A stretch of 64,000 bases of DNA from Clostridia bacterium (GCA_017404545.1 JAFRCC010000025.1:62001-126000); one strand, 5' to 3'. Positions 34,389 through 43,908 are shown, numbered from the stretch's first letter. Made by a program: numbers and translations. The notes: a model not told the origin generated them from the letters alone.

Positions 34389-37037
34389 ATGTGGCATACA
34401 ATAGAAAAAACAGATTTGGCAAGAAAGTTGAAAACAAATTTGTTGTATGGAATTACAGAAGAGGAAGCTGAAGAAAGATTAGAAAAATATGGAAAAAATA
34501 AAATTGAGGATAAACAAAAAGAGCATATACTTATAAAATTTATAAAACAATTCAATGATATTATGATTATAATACTTATTGCATCAGCGGTAATTTCTAC
34601 AATTATTACTAAAATACAAGGATCAAATGACTATCTAGATTCAATAATTATTATTGCAATTGTGGTTATGAATGCAATAATGGGAACAATTCAGGAAGCA
34701 AAGGCTGAGAAATCTATAGAAGCATTAAAAAAATTATCAACTCCTATAGTTAAAGTAAAAAGAAGTGGAAATATATATGCAGTACCAAGTGAAGATATAA
34801 CAATTGGAGACTTAATTATTCTTGAAGCAGGAAATTATGTTCCAGCTGATTGTAGAATTATAAAATCTTATAATTTAAAAATTGAAGAATCAAGCTTAAC
34901 TGGAGAGACTGTACCAGTAATTAAAAATGAAAATGTAAAATTAAATGAAAATTGTGCTCTTGCAGATATGGAAAATATGGCTTTTGGAACAACTATAGTT
35001 ACAAATGGTAGTGGAGAAGCAATTGTTACTGATATTGGAATGAATACAAAAGTTGGAAAGATAGCCAAAATGATTATTAGTGATGAATCCCCAGAGACAC
35101 CGATACAAAAAAAGCTTGGACAAGTTGGAAAAGTTTTAGGAATAGGATGCTTATTCATATGTACCACAATATTTTTTATGGGAATTCTAAAAAAAATACC
35201 ACCAGTCGAGATGTTTATGACTTCTGTTGGATTGGCAGTTGCAGCTATTCCAGAAGGTCTTCCTGCAATAGTTACTATAGTACTATCAATTGGAGTTACA
35301 AAGTTAGCCAAGCATAAATCTATAATAAGAAAATTACCAGCTGTAGAAACACTTGGAAGTAGTAGTGTAATTTGTTCAGATAAAACAGGTACATTAACTA
35401 AAAATGAAATGAATATTGTTGAATATGAAGATTTACATGGAAAAAAAAGTGATTTTATATTAGAACTTGCTACAATGTGTACAAGTGTGCAATTACAGAA
35501 TAATGGTGAGATACTCGGTGATCCTACAGAAATTGCTATTGTGCAAAAAGCAAATGATTTATCTAAGAATAGAAATGATTTGTATTTGAAGTATCCAAAA
35601 ATAAATGAAATACCTTTTGATTCAAATAGAAAACTTATGACAACAATACATAAGTTTGGTAACAAATATAGAATAATCACAAAGGGTGCACCAGATATAT
35701 TATTAGAAAGATGTACTAAAGTATATGACAACGGAAATATTGAAGAGCTTAGTTATTCGTCAGTAAATTTTTTGAAAAAAAGAAATGAAACTATGGCAAA
35801 CAAAGCACTTAGAGTAATTGCAGTGGCGTATTTGGATTTAGACATAATTCCACAGATAATTGATAGCGAATTTGCTGAAAATAATTTAATTTTTGTTGGT
35901 CTAATTGCAATGATGGATCCACCTAGAGAAGGTGTGAAAGAAGCTGTGCAAAAATGTAAAGAAGCGGGAATAAAAATTGCTATGATTACTGGTGATCATA
36001 TATCAACGGCCAGAGCAATAGCTCAAGAATTAGGTATATTTGAAAAAAATGACAAATTTATTACAGGAAAGGAATTAGATAATATTGATCAAAAAGATTT
36101 AGAGCGAACAATTATGAGATATTCTGTATTTGCAAGAGTATCTCCTGAACACAAAGTTAGAATAGTAAAGGCGTATAGAGCTTCTGGTGCTGTTGTTGCG
36201 ATGACTGGTGATGGGGTTAATGATGCTCCAGCACTAAAAATTGCAGATATTGGAATTTCTATGGGACTAAATGGAACCGATGTGGCTAAAAATGCTTCAG
36301 ATATGGTATTGGCGGATGATAATTTTTCTACTATTGTAGAAGCTGTTAAGTATGGAAGAAATATTTTTGATAATATAAAAAAAGCAATACATTTTTTAAT
36401 TGCAACAAACATTGCAGAAATTGCTACAATTTTTTTCGGACTATTAATAGGTTTTAAAAGTCCATTAACTGCTATTCAGTTATTGTGGATAAATCTTATT
36501 ACAGACTCATTACCAGCAATTGCTCTGGGACTACAACCAGCAGAGCAAAATATAATGAAGATAAAACCAAGAAAGGCAAATAAATCATTATTTGCTGATG
36601 GTCTTTGGAGTAAAATAATTGCAGAGGGATTTTTTTTAGGAACATTAACATTATTTACTTTTTATGTTGGATATAATAAATTTGGTTTGGAAGTAGCAAG
36701 AACAATGACATTTTTTACGCTAAGTATGCTAGAACTTATACACGCAATCAACGTCAAATCTGAAGAATCAATTTTTAAATCAAATATATTTACGGATAAA
36801 TACCTAATAGGAGCTTTTTTAGCAGGAACAATATTACAAATTATGGTTATGGTAGTTCCATTTTTAGCAAATATATTTGAAGTTACTTCATTAAATACGT
36901 CACAATGGATATATATCGTTATAATTTCATTTGCTTCAATATTAATAATGGAAGTTCAAAAATTTTTAAATAGAGCAAAATTGCCAAGTAAATATGAGAA
37001 AAAAATATTAAATATAGGGATAGAGCATAAAATTTAA
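34389..37037 (+). CDS. Calcium-type P2 ATPase
   Basis: An 882-residue cation pump of the P2A/P2B group. SSLTGETVPV (actuator), CSDKTGTLT (phosphorylated Asp), MITGDH and AMTGDGVNDAPAL are intact. The ion-site motif AAIPEGLPAIVTIVL (PEGLP) and LITDSLPAIALG point to Ca2+ export. Ten membrane helices are predicted. It has an N-terminal cation-ATPase domain (YGITEEEAEERLEKYGKN) and a strong terminator behind it. Confidence 0.92.
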   Translation: MWHTIEKTDLARKLKTNLLYGITEEEAEERLEKYGKNKIEDKQKEHILIKFIKQFNDIMIIILIASAVISTIITKIQGSNDYLDSIIIIAIVVMNAIMGTIQEAKAEKSIEALKKLSTPIVKVKRSGNIYAVPSEDITIGDLIILEAGNYVPADCRIIKSYNLKIEESSLTGETVPVIKNENVKLNENCALADMENMAFGTTIVTNGSGEAIVTDIGMNTKVGKIAKMIISDESPETPIQKKLGQVGKVLGIGCLFICTTIFFMGILKKIPPVEMFMTSVGLAVAAIPEGLPAIVTIVLSIGVTKLAKHKSIIRKLPAVETLGSSSVICSDKTGTLTKNEMNIVEYEDLHGKKSDFILELATMCTSVQLQNNGEILGDPTEIAIVQKANDLSKNRNDLYLKYPKINEIPFDSNRKLMTTIHKFGNKYRIITKGAPDILLERCTKVYDNGNIEELSYSSVNFLKKRNETMANKALRVIAVAYLDLDIIPQIIDSEFAENNLIFVGLIAMMDPPREGVKEAVQKCKEAGIKIAMITGDHISTARAIAQELGIFEKNDKFITGKELDNIDQKDLERTIMRYSVFARVSPEHKVRIVKAYRASGAVVAMTGDGVNDAPALKIADIGISMGLNGTDVAKNASDMVLADDNFSTIVEAVKYGRNIFDNIKKAIHFLIATNIAEIATIFFGLLIGFKSPLTAIQLLWINLITDSLPAIALGLQPAEQNIMKIKPRKANKSLFADGLWSKIIAEGFFLGTLTLFTFYVGYNKFGLEVARTMTFFTLSMLELIHAINVKSEESIFKSNIFTDKYLIGAFLAGTILQIMVMVVPFLANIFEVTSLNTSQWIYIVIISFASILIMEVQKFLNRAKLPSKYEKKILNIGIEHKI

Positions 37038-37044
37038 ATAAAAA

Positions 37045-37075
37045 AAGCAAGTGCATTGAAGAGCACTTGCTTTTG
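37045..37075 (+). terminator. Intrinsic terminator after the calcium ATPase
   Basis: AAGCAAGTGC (37045-37054) pairs with GCACTTGCTT (37063-37072), then TTTG. Confidence 0.88.
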
Positions 37076-37120
37076 TGTTATTATTCCAGGTGATAAAAAC
37101 AATAATAGGAGTGTACAGAA

Positions 37121-38789
37121 ATGGAAAGTTTTAGTGATATTAAAAACAAGAAGAAAATTGTAGAAGAGTTTTTTTGTTGGGTATATGACAAAGATAATAT
37201 AGAATTGTTTGAAGAAGTTGATTTATCATTGGCACCAGACTACTACGACCCAAACATATACTATACAAAAGAATTATTTGATTTTTTTAATACAGAAGCA
37301 ATGAAAAGAATTGGAAGAATTGGACAACTTGGATTAATGATTTTAGAGAATAAAAATTATTACCATAATCGTCTTGAACATTCTAAAGGTACATACAATA
37401 GAAAATTAGAAGAGCTTATATATCTGGCATCAAATCCTAAATATAGAGAATATGTAGAAAAGAATAATTTAAAGTTATACTTAATAGCAGAGCTTATAAA
37501 GGAAGCTGCACACGACATAGGTCATTTACCACTTTCTCACATTCTAGAGGTTTATGTAATGGGAAGAAGGGATTTTCATGAAGACATAGGCAAAAGAATA
37601 TTGTTAGAAGATGAGCAAATACGGAGAAGTTTTTAAATCTATAGCACCTAATTTTAAGGATGTTATGTATGATTTAATTTTAAATGATCCACTAAATTCA
37701 AAATCACATGATGAGGGAAATTATGATGTAGATAGGATGGATTATATACTAAGAGATGCACTCTATAGTGGAAAAAAATTAGAGAATTATACGCATGAAC
37801 AATATAAAAGAAAGTACGCTAAGATAGATAAACATGGAAATATAATGAAAAATGCCGATGGTAGTATCATATTAGTTGATGAAAAATCAGACGAACCAAA
37901 AATTCCAATTGATGTATATGAAAGAAAATCTCTGGAAGCAATTGAAAACTTTTTAGAGCGAAGAGTTCAGGCATACAAAAATATGTATTTTTCTGGTAAA
38001 ACCCAGGCAAGTGATTTTTTAGTTGGAAATTTTGTCGAATACGCTATAGAGCATGATGATTCTGCAAAAGAATTGAAAATATTCATAGAGCAGTTAAAAA
38101 AACAGGATGTAAATATAGATTTGCAAGAATTTTTAAAATGGGAAGATATAAGATTTTATAACAATTGTATAAAAGTTGGAGAAAGTAGCAAAAATGAGCA
38201 CGTTAGAGGTTTTGCAGGAATGATAATTCCTAATTTAGAAGCTCTTATGTATATTACATATTCGCATTTAGATTTGAAAAATCAAAGAGAAAATTTAAAC
38301 GAATACGATAATAAATTTATTGAAAAGATAAAAGATTTAATACAGTCGGATTCTGATTTAAGTTTGATGCTTAAAGATAAAGATTACTACGATAAAAATT
38401 GTTTGATATGTACAGATAATGATAAAATTGAACGTATTAGAAGTAAATTTGGAGATAAAGTATTGTATAGAGAAACAACAGTAAGAGCTTATAATTTAAC
38501 AATACCATTATATATTGAAGACAAAAATGGTAATGTATTTATGCTACACGAACATCCAGAAAGAGCATGTGATTGGAATAACAGGAAAGAAACGGTAAAG
38601 GTGTTGTTTGTTTCCATTCCAGAGTTAAAAATGCAAGGACTAAGTGATAAGGAAATTGATGAAATAAAAGAGGCTTTTCAGGAACAAGAAATGCCAAATA
38701 TTGATACAATGAATAAAAGTAACAAAAGAAAAATTAATATGAGTTTAGTAAGAGCAGATAGTAAAATAGAGGATTATTTTTGTATATGA
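37121..38789 (+). CDS. HD-domain phosphohydrolase, joined by a +1 shift at CGG 37622-37624
   Basis: The first frame ends four codons after an in-frame CGG. Skipping C 37622 continues without loss into a long second frame and gives a 555-residue protein. Before the junction are NRLEHSKGTYN and KEAAHDIGHLPLSHILE (the HD metal site). After it comes GNYDVDRMDYILRD, whose Asp completes the site in dGTPase-like and YwfO-like enzymes. Both halves are therefore needed for activity. The junction reads LLEDEQI-G-EVFKSIAPNF. The substrate is likely a nucleotide, by family. The same type of junction is found in four other genes of this window. Confidence 0.75.
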
Positions 38790-39006
38790 GAAAGATGTAG
38801 AAAAAGTAATAAGATTAAGCAAAGGATATACAGATTTAACTGAAATATGAAATGATTTTGAGAAAGAGATTTGATAAATTTGTTAATAGTAAAATACAGC
38901 AATTAGTTTAAAAATTTGAAAAGAAAAAATAGGGGGGGAGATAATATTGAAGTTATCTACCTCTTATTACATAATTTTTTATAATAAATAAAAGGAGAGC
39001 AAATTT
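38790..39006 (+). other. Non-coding stretch with a decayed reading frame
   Basis: After the HD-domain gene a short stretch around 38800-38875 still reads like a protein end (IRLSKGYTDLTEI, then a stop), suggesting a gene remnant. No promoter or RNA was recognised; a ribosome-binding site for the next gene lies at 38991-38997. Confidence 0.3.
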
Positions 39007-40299
39007 ATGGGATTATTTAATTTTAGAAAGAAAAACAATAATATAAAATCAAATAATGAAGTAGACCAATGGGATGATTTTTGCAGATTAGATGAGTCAT
39101 TTAAAAATGATATAAAACTAAACCCAATATATTATTTAAAGATATATGGAAAAAATATGATTAACACCAATTCAGAGGTAAGGAACAGAGCTAAAGCAGA
39201 TTTTATTCGAGCTATATTAGATAGTATAAAAAGTGAAAACAATTATACAATAAGATGTCTTGTAGATTATTTGATTAATAAATATGAGATATTAGATAAT
39301 GAAAAATTGATAGATATTATAAGTAATTTGGACAAAGATAGCCTAGAAAAAATTGCTAATTCGCATTCCTTTTTAACATATGTTCAAATGAAGAATCAAA
39401 TAAGTAATATAAATGATGATGAAATAAAAAAATTAGTTGATCCTCTAGTAAATGTATTAGATAACAAAGAAATGGAATATCAAGTTTTTACTAAAAAATA
39501 TTCAAAAGAATTAAGAGACTATATTTTAAACATATATAATATTATGATTAATGAAGATTTCGAAAATTATAAGTTTAACGGAAATAAAAGTAATATTTAT
39601 TTTTATGGATATAAGCTGATAGTTATATTTAATGAAGATGAAGAAAACATGGATTTTGGAGTTAAGGAAAGTAATATAGTTCATATGCAAAAAGTAAAAA
39701 GACTTTTAAATATTAGTGATGAATTATTTACGGCAAACTACAAAGAAATAATTTGGAATGATAAAGTTCCTGAACATATTGAAAACAAATTTTATATTGG
39801 AAAACCATATTATACATTCAAGCATGAAATATATGGTGATATTGAATTTTATTATATAGAGGATGAAATTGAAATAAAGTGCAAAGCATTAGATTCTGAA
39901 AAATTCGAAATTATTGGTATAGAAGATACTTTTGAAAATGAAGATATAATACAACTGTATATTAAGGCTATTGAAAAAATAATTGAAATAAAAGGAAAAG
40001 TTTTAGTTACACTATATAACTATACATTCGAAACATGTAAATCTTGGGAAGAAAAAGATAAAAACGGAAATGAAATATCAAGAGATTATATCGAAAGTCA
40101 TTTTTCAAGAATTAGAATTAGTATTTGGCCTCAAGTTAAAAATGGAAAAGAAGGATATTCAGAAGAAAATACATCAATTTCGTTTGCTGGAGATTTATAT
40201 GGCGAGGATGGTAAATATGGCGTAGGTTTACTTGGTGGACACGAAATAGTTGCTAATATAGTTAATGGAAATAAAATAAATTGTTCTTTAAATGGGTAA
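39007..40299 (+). CDS. Hypothetical protein with possible DUF6985-like C-terminus (430 aa)
   Basis: A soluble, acidic protein starting MGLFNFRKKNNN. The N-terminal half is helical; the C-terminal half (from about residue 245) is rich in beta strands (FKHEIYGDIEFYYIEDEIEI) and ends in a Gly-rich GLLGGHEIVANIVNG. I cannot name a family with confidence. AAGGAGAG precedes the ATG. A short sequence at 40352 repeats its first codons, so this may be one survivor of a tandem array. Confidence 0.65.
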   Translation: MGLFNFRKKNNNIKSNNEVDQWDDFCRLDESFKNDIKLNPIYYLKIYGKNMINTNSEVRNRAKADFIRAILDSIKSENNYTIRCLVDYLINKYEILDNEKLIDIISNLDKDSLEKIANSHSFLTYVQMKNQISNINDDEIKKLVDPLVNVLDNKEMEYQVFTKKYSKELRDYILNIYNIMINEDFENYKFNGNKSNIYFYGYKLIVIFNEDEENMDFGVKESNIVHMQKVKRLLNISDELFTANYKEIIWNDKVPEHIENKFYIGKPYYTFKHEIYGDIEFYYIEDEIEIKCKALDSEKFEIIGIEDTFENEDIIQLYIKAIEKIIEIKGKVLVTLYNYTFETCKSWEEKDKNGNEISRDYIESHFSRIRISIWPQVKNGKEGYSEENTSISFAGDLYGEDGKYGVGLLGGHEIVANIVNGNKINCSLNG

Positions 40300-40351
40300 A
40301 ATTAAAAGTATAAAAATGCAAATAAAATCTACGGATACGTTAAGGAAATTT

Positions 40352-40396
40352 ATGGGATTATTCAATTTTGTAAAAAAACGGAGGAATACAAGATGA
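40352..40396 (+). pseudogene. Remnant repeating the start of the upstream gene
   Basis: ATGGGATTATTCAATTTT encodes MGLFNF, the same first six residues as the gene at 39007, followed by VKKRRNTR and a stop. It looks like the head of a lost tandem copy. Part of it now forms the ribosome-binding site (GGAGG) of the next gene. It contains a CGG triplet, but I count it as non-coding. Confidence 0.4.
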
Positions 40397-40626
40397 GTAA
40401 TAAAGCAGTAACAATAATTATATCAATTTTTATAATATTATTTGCTATAAACTGTGTTTGGTGCATAAGCGATTTATGTAATACAAAAGATGTATATAAT
40501 TTAAAAATAAGTCAGGCAGAAGAGTTAGATGCAATAAAGAAAATAAATAATCCAATAAAACTTGATGTAAAAATTGCTACTTCATTAAATGAAAATGAAA
40601 ATAAAACGATGTCAAAGATATTTTAA
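40393..40626 (+). CDS. Small membrane protein (77 aa)
   Basis: A 77-residue protein with an N-terminal membrane segment (AVTIIISIFIILFAINCVWC) and a polar tail (KISQAEELDAIKKINNPIKL). CGGAGGAA lies before the ATG. No family is recognised. It is the last gene before the interrupted amidase. Confidence 0.55.
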   Translation: MSNKAVTIIISIFIILFAINCVWCISDLCNTKDVYNLKISQAEELDAIKKINNPIKLDVKIATSLNENENKTMSKIF

Positions 40627-40657
40627 TATTAAAAATATGAATAATTGAATCATATAA

Positions 40658-40694
40658 AAAACACCACATATAATTACAATATGAGGTGTTTTTT
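40658..40694 (+). terminator. Intrinsic terminator
   Basis: AACACC...CATA (40659-40670) pairs with TATGAGGTGTT (40680-40690), followed by TTTT. It ends the preceding small gene; the next ATG follows at 40697. Confidence 0.8.
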
Positions 40695-40696
40695 AT

Positions 40697-40891
40697 ATGA
40701 TAGTGTTACGTAAAAAAAGATTAATTTTAATAGGAAGTTTCTTATGCCTATCACTGACCGCAATCTCACTAAAATCGGCATTTATAAGGCCAAAAACAGT
40801 TGCTACAGTAACCCTTCCAGTATCAAACAAAGTAATAGTCATAGATGCAGGACACGGAATTCCAGATGAGGGGGATAATTTATTGAAGTAA
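40697..40891 (+). pseudogene. CwlD-type N-acetylmuramoyl-L-alanine amidase, 5' fragment cut by the element
   Basis: The frame encodes a signal anchor (LILIGSFLCLSLTAISL) and then NKVIVIDAGHGIPDEG, the first conserved block of amidase_3 (CwlD) enzymes with the zinc-binding His. Homologues continue with about 170 more residues. Here the likeness stops after PDEG (about 40870) and a stop follows within six codons. Conjugation genes begin right behind. The element therefore appears to have integrated inside this gene. The missing part should lie beyond the right end of the element. Confidence 0.75.
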
Positions 40892-40919
40892 TAAGAGCTT
40901 TCTATTCGATTTAAAATTA

Positions 40920-40943
40920 GACACTTTTTGGGTGTCTTTTTTT
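40920..40943 (+). terminator. Terminator just inside the left end of the element
   Basis: GACAC (40920-40924) and GTGTC (40932-40936) enclose TTTTTGG and are followed by seven T. It would insulate the element from the interrupted host gene. Confidence 0.75.
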
Positions 40944-40976
40944 AATGGAGAAAGCTATTTTATGGAGGTAAATAAA

Positions 40977-41078
40977 ATGTGGCAATTTATATTAGGATTA
41001 TTTATAGGGGCAAATTGTGGATTAATAGTATTTGCATTAATTAAAGCAGGAAGTGAGGCTGATAGACATGATGATTAA
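40977..41078 (+). CDS. DUF3789-like small membrane protein (33 aa)
   Basis: A 33-codon gene with a TGGAGGT ribosome-binding site. The protein MWQFILGLFIGANCGLIVFA, followed by a short polar tail, matches the DUF3789 type, tiny membrane proteins common in conjugative elements of Firmicutes. Its stop overlaps the start of the next gene. Function unknown. Confidence 0.7.
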   Translation: MWQFILGLFIGANCGLIVFALIKAGSEADRHDD

Positions 41079-42309
41079 TTTACTTGCGAACAATGGCTAT
41101 ATAGTTTTAAATAAAATATTGATGAAAAAGGTTGGCTTATACGAAGCTATATTGATTGGCGAGTTGTCATCAGAGCAAATATATTGGGAAAAGAGAAACG
41201 AACTTGTAGATGGATATTTTTACTCAACAAGAGAAAATATAGAAGAGCAAACTATGTTATCAGCTCATCAACAAAGAATAGCTATTGAAAATTTAAAAAA
41301 GATGGGAATTTTAGAGGTTAAATTGTTTGGTATGCCTCAAAAAGCATGGTATAAAATAATTGAGGATGGCTTAGTACATACTTTAAACGGAGAGGGAAAC
41401 TTTATTAATATATTAGCAAATAGTAATTATATAGTTGTAAATAAGAATATAATGAAAACTCTAGGTTTGAATGAGGCAGTTTTAATAGGAGAATTATCAG
41501 CAGAATATTTATATTGGCAGAAAAATGGGGAGCTAAAAGAAAACTATTTTTATTCTACAAGAGAGAATATAGAAGAGCAAACAATGTTATCAGCATATCA
41601 GCAAAGAATAACAATAGGAAATTTAATTGATAATGGAATTATTAATACTAGACAAAAGGGGATGCCTTTAAGAACTTGGTACACTATAAATGAAGATGCA
41701 ATATATAAATTAGTGTCTGAAAACCTTGAAAAATCAAGTAGTAAAAAAATTGAACATCAAGTAGTTAAAAAATTTAACAACAAGTCATCAAATTCTTTAA
41801 CACCATGTTGTGAAAAAATTGAACACCATGTTGTAAAAAATTTTAACATAAATAATAATAAAAATCATAATAATAATAATACGATAGATAGATTATTTAA
41901 TTATATTATAAATAAAGAGCAAAAAATTCCTGAAGAATTTTCAGAAATTAATTTCGATGATGTATATAGTATGTTATATTACTATGATATGCTATATACG
42001 GAAGATATAATTGAATCTATGCAGTCAGAAGAAAACAAAAAAAGAATAAAACAAATTACATATACAGTAGCCTTGTTAGTAAAAGATAATTGGCAGGGTT
42101 ATTGCAACAATATTACAAGAGAAGACCTTATAAATATATACAATGAATGTAAAAACAGAGAAAATGAATATAAGGGCACAGCAAATGAAATTGAAGATTT
42201 TACGAGGTACTACTACCGAAGTGTAGTAAATGAATTAAAGAGAGGAAATACCTCTTCTTTTTTTGTACTTAAAAATCAGCAAACAGAAGAAGATGAAGAG
42301 GAGCGATAA
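41068..42309 (+). CDS. Replication-initiator-like protein with a duplicated winged-helix domain
   Basis: A 413-residue protein. Two copies of a domain of about 100 residues follow each other: both contain YFYSTRENIEEQTMLSA, then QQRI and a GMP-x3-WY motif, with spacing conserved (residues about 5-95 and 110-195). The fold resembles winged-helix modules of DnaD/RepA-like initiators. A polar Asn/Lys linker (KNHNNNN region) and a C-terminal helical domain follow. The position next to the DUF3789 gene and early in the element supports a role in replication of the excised circle. This is inferred, not shown. Confidence 0.6.
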   Translation: MMINLLANNGYIVLNKILMKKVGLYEAILIGELSSEQIYWEKRNELVDGYFYSTRENIEEQTMLSAHQQRIAIENLKKMGILEVKLFGMPQKAWYKIIEDGLVHTLNGEGNFINILANSNYIVVNKNIMKTLGLNEAVLIGELSAEYLYWQKNGELKENYFYSTRENIEEQTMLSAYQQRITIGNLIDNGIINTRQKGMPLRTWYTINEDAIYKLVSENLEKSSSKKIEHQVVKKFNNKSSNSLTPCCEKIEHHVVKNFNINNNKNHNNNNTIDRLFNYIINKEQKIPEEFSEINFDDVYSMLYYYDMLYTEDIIESMQSEENKKRIKQITYTVALLVKDNWQGYCNNITREDLINIYNECKNRENEYKGTANEIEDFTRYYYRSVVNELKRGNTSSFFVLKNQQTEEDEEER

Positions 42310-42337
42310 ACTGAAGATTTGGAGGTAAATACGTAAG

Positions 42338-42886
42338 ATGGTAGTAGATATATACAATACAGATAAAAAATATAACATAATATACGCAGATCCACCTTGG
42401 AAATACACAGGTTGGAGAACAGGAAACAGAAGTGCTGAAAGCCACTATCCAACAATGGCAATAGAGAGCATAATTGATATGAAGGATACAATAAAATCTA
42501 TATCAGATGAAAATTGTATTCTTTTTCTATGGGTAACATTTCCTTGCTTGATAGATGGATTAAAAGTTATGAAGGAATGGGGATTTGCATACAAAACTTG
42601 TGGTTTTAACTGGGTTAAGCGAAACAAAAAAAGCGATACATGGTTCTTTGGTTTAGGTTATTGGACTAGAGCCAATTCAGAGTTATGTTTGATAGGAACA
42701 AAAGGAAGTGTTCCAAGAAAATCAAGGAAAGTTTCTCAGATAATAGATACTCACATTGAAGAGCACAGTAAAAAGCCTGCGATAGTACGAGATAAAATTG
42801 TTGTGCTTGTAGGAGATTTGCCAAGAATTGAGCTATTTGCAAGGCAAACAACTGAAAACTGGGATTGTTGGGGCAATGAAGTTTGA
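42338..42886 (+). CDS. MT-A70-family adenine methyltransferase
   Basis: A 182-residue methyltransferase with the catalytic DPPW motif (YADPPWKYTGW) and a late conserved segment RIELFARQTTENWDCWGNE. It is the compact form found on phages and conjugative elements, without a target-recognition domain or partner nuclease. It could methylate the element's DNA to escape host restriction; the target sequence is unknown. Confidence 0.9.
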   Translation: MVVDIYNTDKKYNIIYADPPWKYTGWRTGNRSAESHYPTMAIESIIDMKDTIKSISDENCILFLWVTFPCLIDGLKVMKEWGFAYKTCGFNWVKRNKKSDTWFFGLGYWTRANSELCLIGTKGSVPRKSRKVSQIIDTHIEEHSKKPAIVRDKIVVLVGDLPRIELFARQTTENWDCWGNEV

Positions 42887-42920
42887 TAAGAGATAAATCA
42901 AAAGAAGGGAACTAGAGATT

Positions 42921-43070
42921 ATGAAAGATACAAAATATTTGAAAGATTACATAGAAGAGCTAAAAAACAAAGGCTTTTGCTATCAAGATAAAGAGAATAA
43001 GAGAACATACATTACTCAAAAAGGGATAAAGTATTTAATCTCTAAAAAATTAAATAAATCAAATATTTAA
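42921..43070 (+). CDS. Small hypothetical protein (49 aa)
   Basis: A 49-codon frame with GAAGGGA as ribosome-binding site. The protein MKDTKYLKDYIEELKNKGFC with a later RTYITQKGIKYLISKK resembles half of a winged-helix domain. Its role is unknown; it lies between the methyltransferase and a putative DNA-binding protein. Confidence 0.55.
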   Translation: MKDTKYLKDYIEELKNKGFCYQDKENKRTYITQKGIKYLISKKLNKSNI

Positions 43071-43086
43071 GCAAGGAGGAGCAAAG

Positions 43087-43701
43087 ATGGGAAATACCAA
43101 TGAAAGTGAGCAAATAATAAGAATTGAAAAGAAAATAGATGAAATTATAAATTACACAATAAATCCAGACGTATATGATTTAAAACAAAATACTGTAAAG
43201 AAAGCTAAACAAAGCGAAAATCGAAAAGCTATAAATAAAATACTATACGCATTACCTGAGCTTGAAAAATTTTCGGAGCTAAAAGATATTTCAAATAAGG
43301 ATTTGGAAGATATGACAAATAGCTACATAGAGGTTCTAATGGGAACAAAAAATTCTAACAAAATGATGGAGTATTCTTTATTTAGATCTGAACTAAAAGA
43401 AAAAGTACGAACTAGAATTTTTGTAAATAGAATCCATAATATATTAGATTATTATTTATCCTTAGGTTGCTATGAAGAATCTGATACATCAACCTATAGT
43501 AATGAAGCACTAAATATGAAACAAGCTATTTTAAGGCGAATATATGGTTATGGACTGAAAGATGGCGAAACAAAAGCTAAATCAAGAGAGCAATTCGCAG
43601 AGCAAGTAGGATATACACCACGTTCAATTTATAATTTTCAAAACGAGCTACTAGACGATTTAGCACCATCTTTTTTTGGGATAAACGGATTAATTTTATA
43701 A
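43087..43701 (+). CDS. Hypothetical protein with C-terminal HTH-like region (204 aa)
   Basis: A mostly helical protein. The N-terminal segment looks like a coiled coil (IIRIEKKIDEIINYTINPDV); the C-terminus has a possible helix-turn-helix (SREQFAEQVGYTPRSIYNFQ). AAGGAGGAG stands before the ATG. It ends eight bases before the left oriT-like sequence, which makes a DNA-processing or regulatory role plausible. Confidence 0.6.
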   Translation: MGNTNESEQIIRIEKKIDEIINYTINPDVYDLKQNTVKKAKQSENRKAINKILYALPELEKFSELKDISNKDLEDMTNSYIEVLMGTKNSNKMMEYSLFRSELKEKVRTRIFVNRIHNILDYYLSLGCYEESDTSTYSNEALNMKQAILRRIYGYGLKDGETKAKSREQFAEQVGYTPRSIYNFQNELLDDLAPSFFGINGLIL

Positions 43702-43709
43702 AATAATCG

Positions 43710-43776
43710 TTTACGCAGGATAGTGCTCATACTGAGCACAGCTAACACATAAAAGGCAAGCCTTTTAAGGTATTAC
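43710..43776 (-). other. oriT-like sequence, left copy (reverse orientation)
   Basis: On the reverse strand a hairpin (GTGCTCA/TGAGCAC, 43739-43723) is followed directly by TATCCTG-C, the nic-site consensus of MOBP relaxases such as that of RP4; cleavage would fall between 43716 and 43715. A second palindrome AAAAGGC-AA-GCCTTTT (43751-43766) lies on the other side. The 67-base block is nearly identical, in opposite orientation, to 47101-47167. Confidence 0.6.
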
Positions 43777-43808
43777 ATATAAAAACAAATCATACAAACG
43801 TAATAACG

Positions 43809-43830
43809 TTACCCTAGCAGGGTAATTTTT
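43809..43830 (+). terminator. Terminator-like hairpin inside the left long repeat
   Basis: TTACCCT (43809-43815) pairs with AGGGTAA (43819-43825), then five T. A diverged version lies in the right repeat (47055-47069). Confidence 0.7.
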
Positions 43831-43844
43831 ATATTTTATAAAAA

Positions 43845-43891
43845 CATCTAAGGAAAGTAAAGTATTTAAAAATTTTTACTTTCTTTAGATG
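43845..43891 (+). promoter_or_regulatory. Long leader hairpin before topB
   Basis: CATCTAAGGAAAGTAAA (43845-43861) pairs over 16 of 17 bases with TTTACTTTCTTTAGATG (43875-43891). It ends just before the ribosome-binding site of topB and may protect or control the mRNA. Confidence 0.5.
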
Positions 43892-43908
43892 GGAAAGGAA
43901 AAAAAGAA

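Noticed and set aside
40352..40396. A further in-frame CGG at 40379, against the recoding idea
   Set aside because: The 14-codon frame is a remnant overlapping a ribosome-binding site and is not a believable gene, so it does not count for or against.
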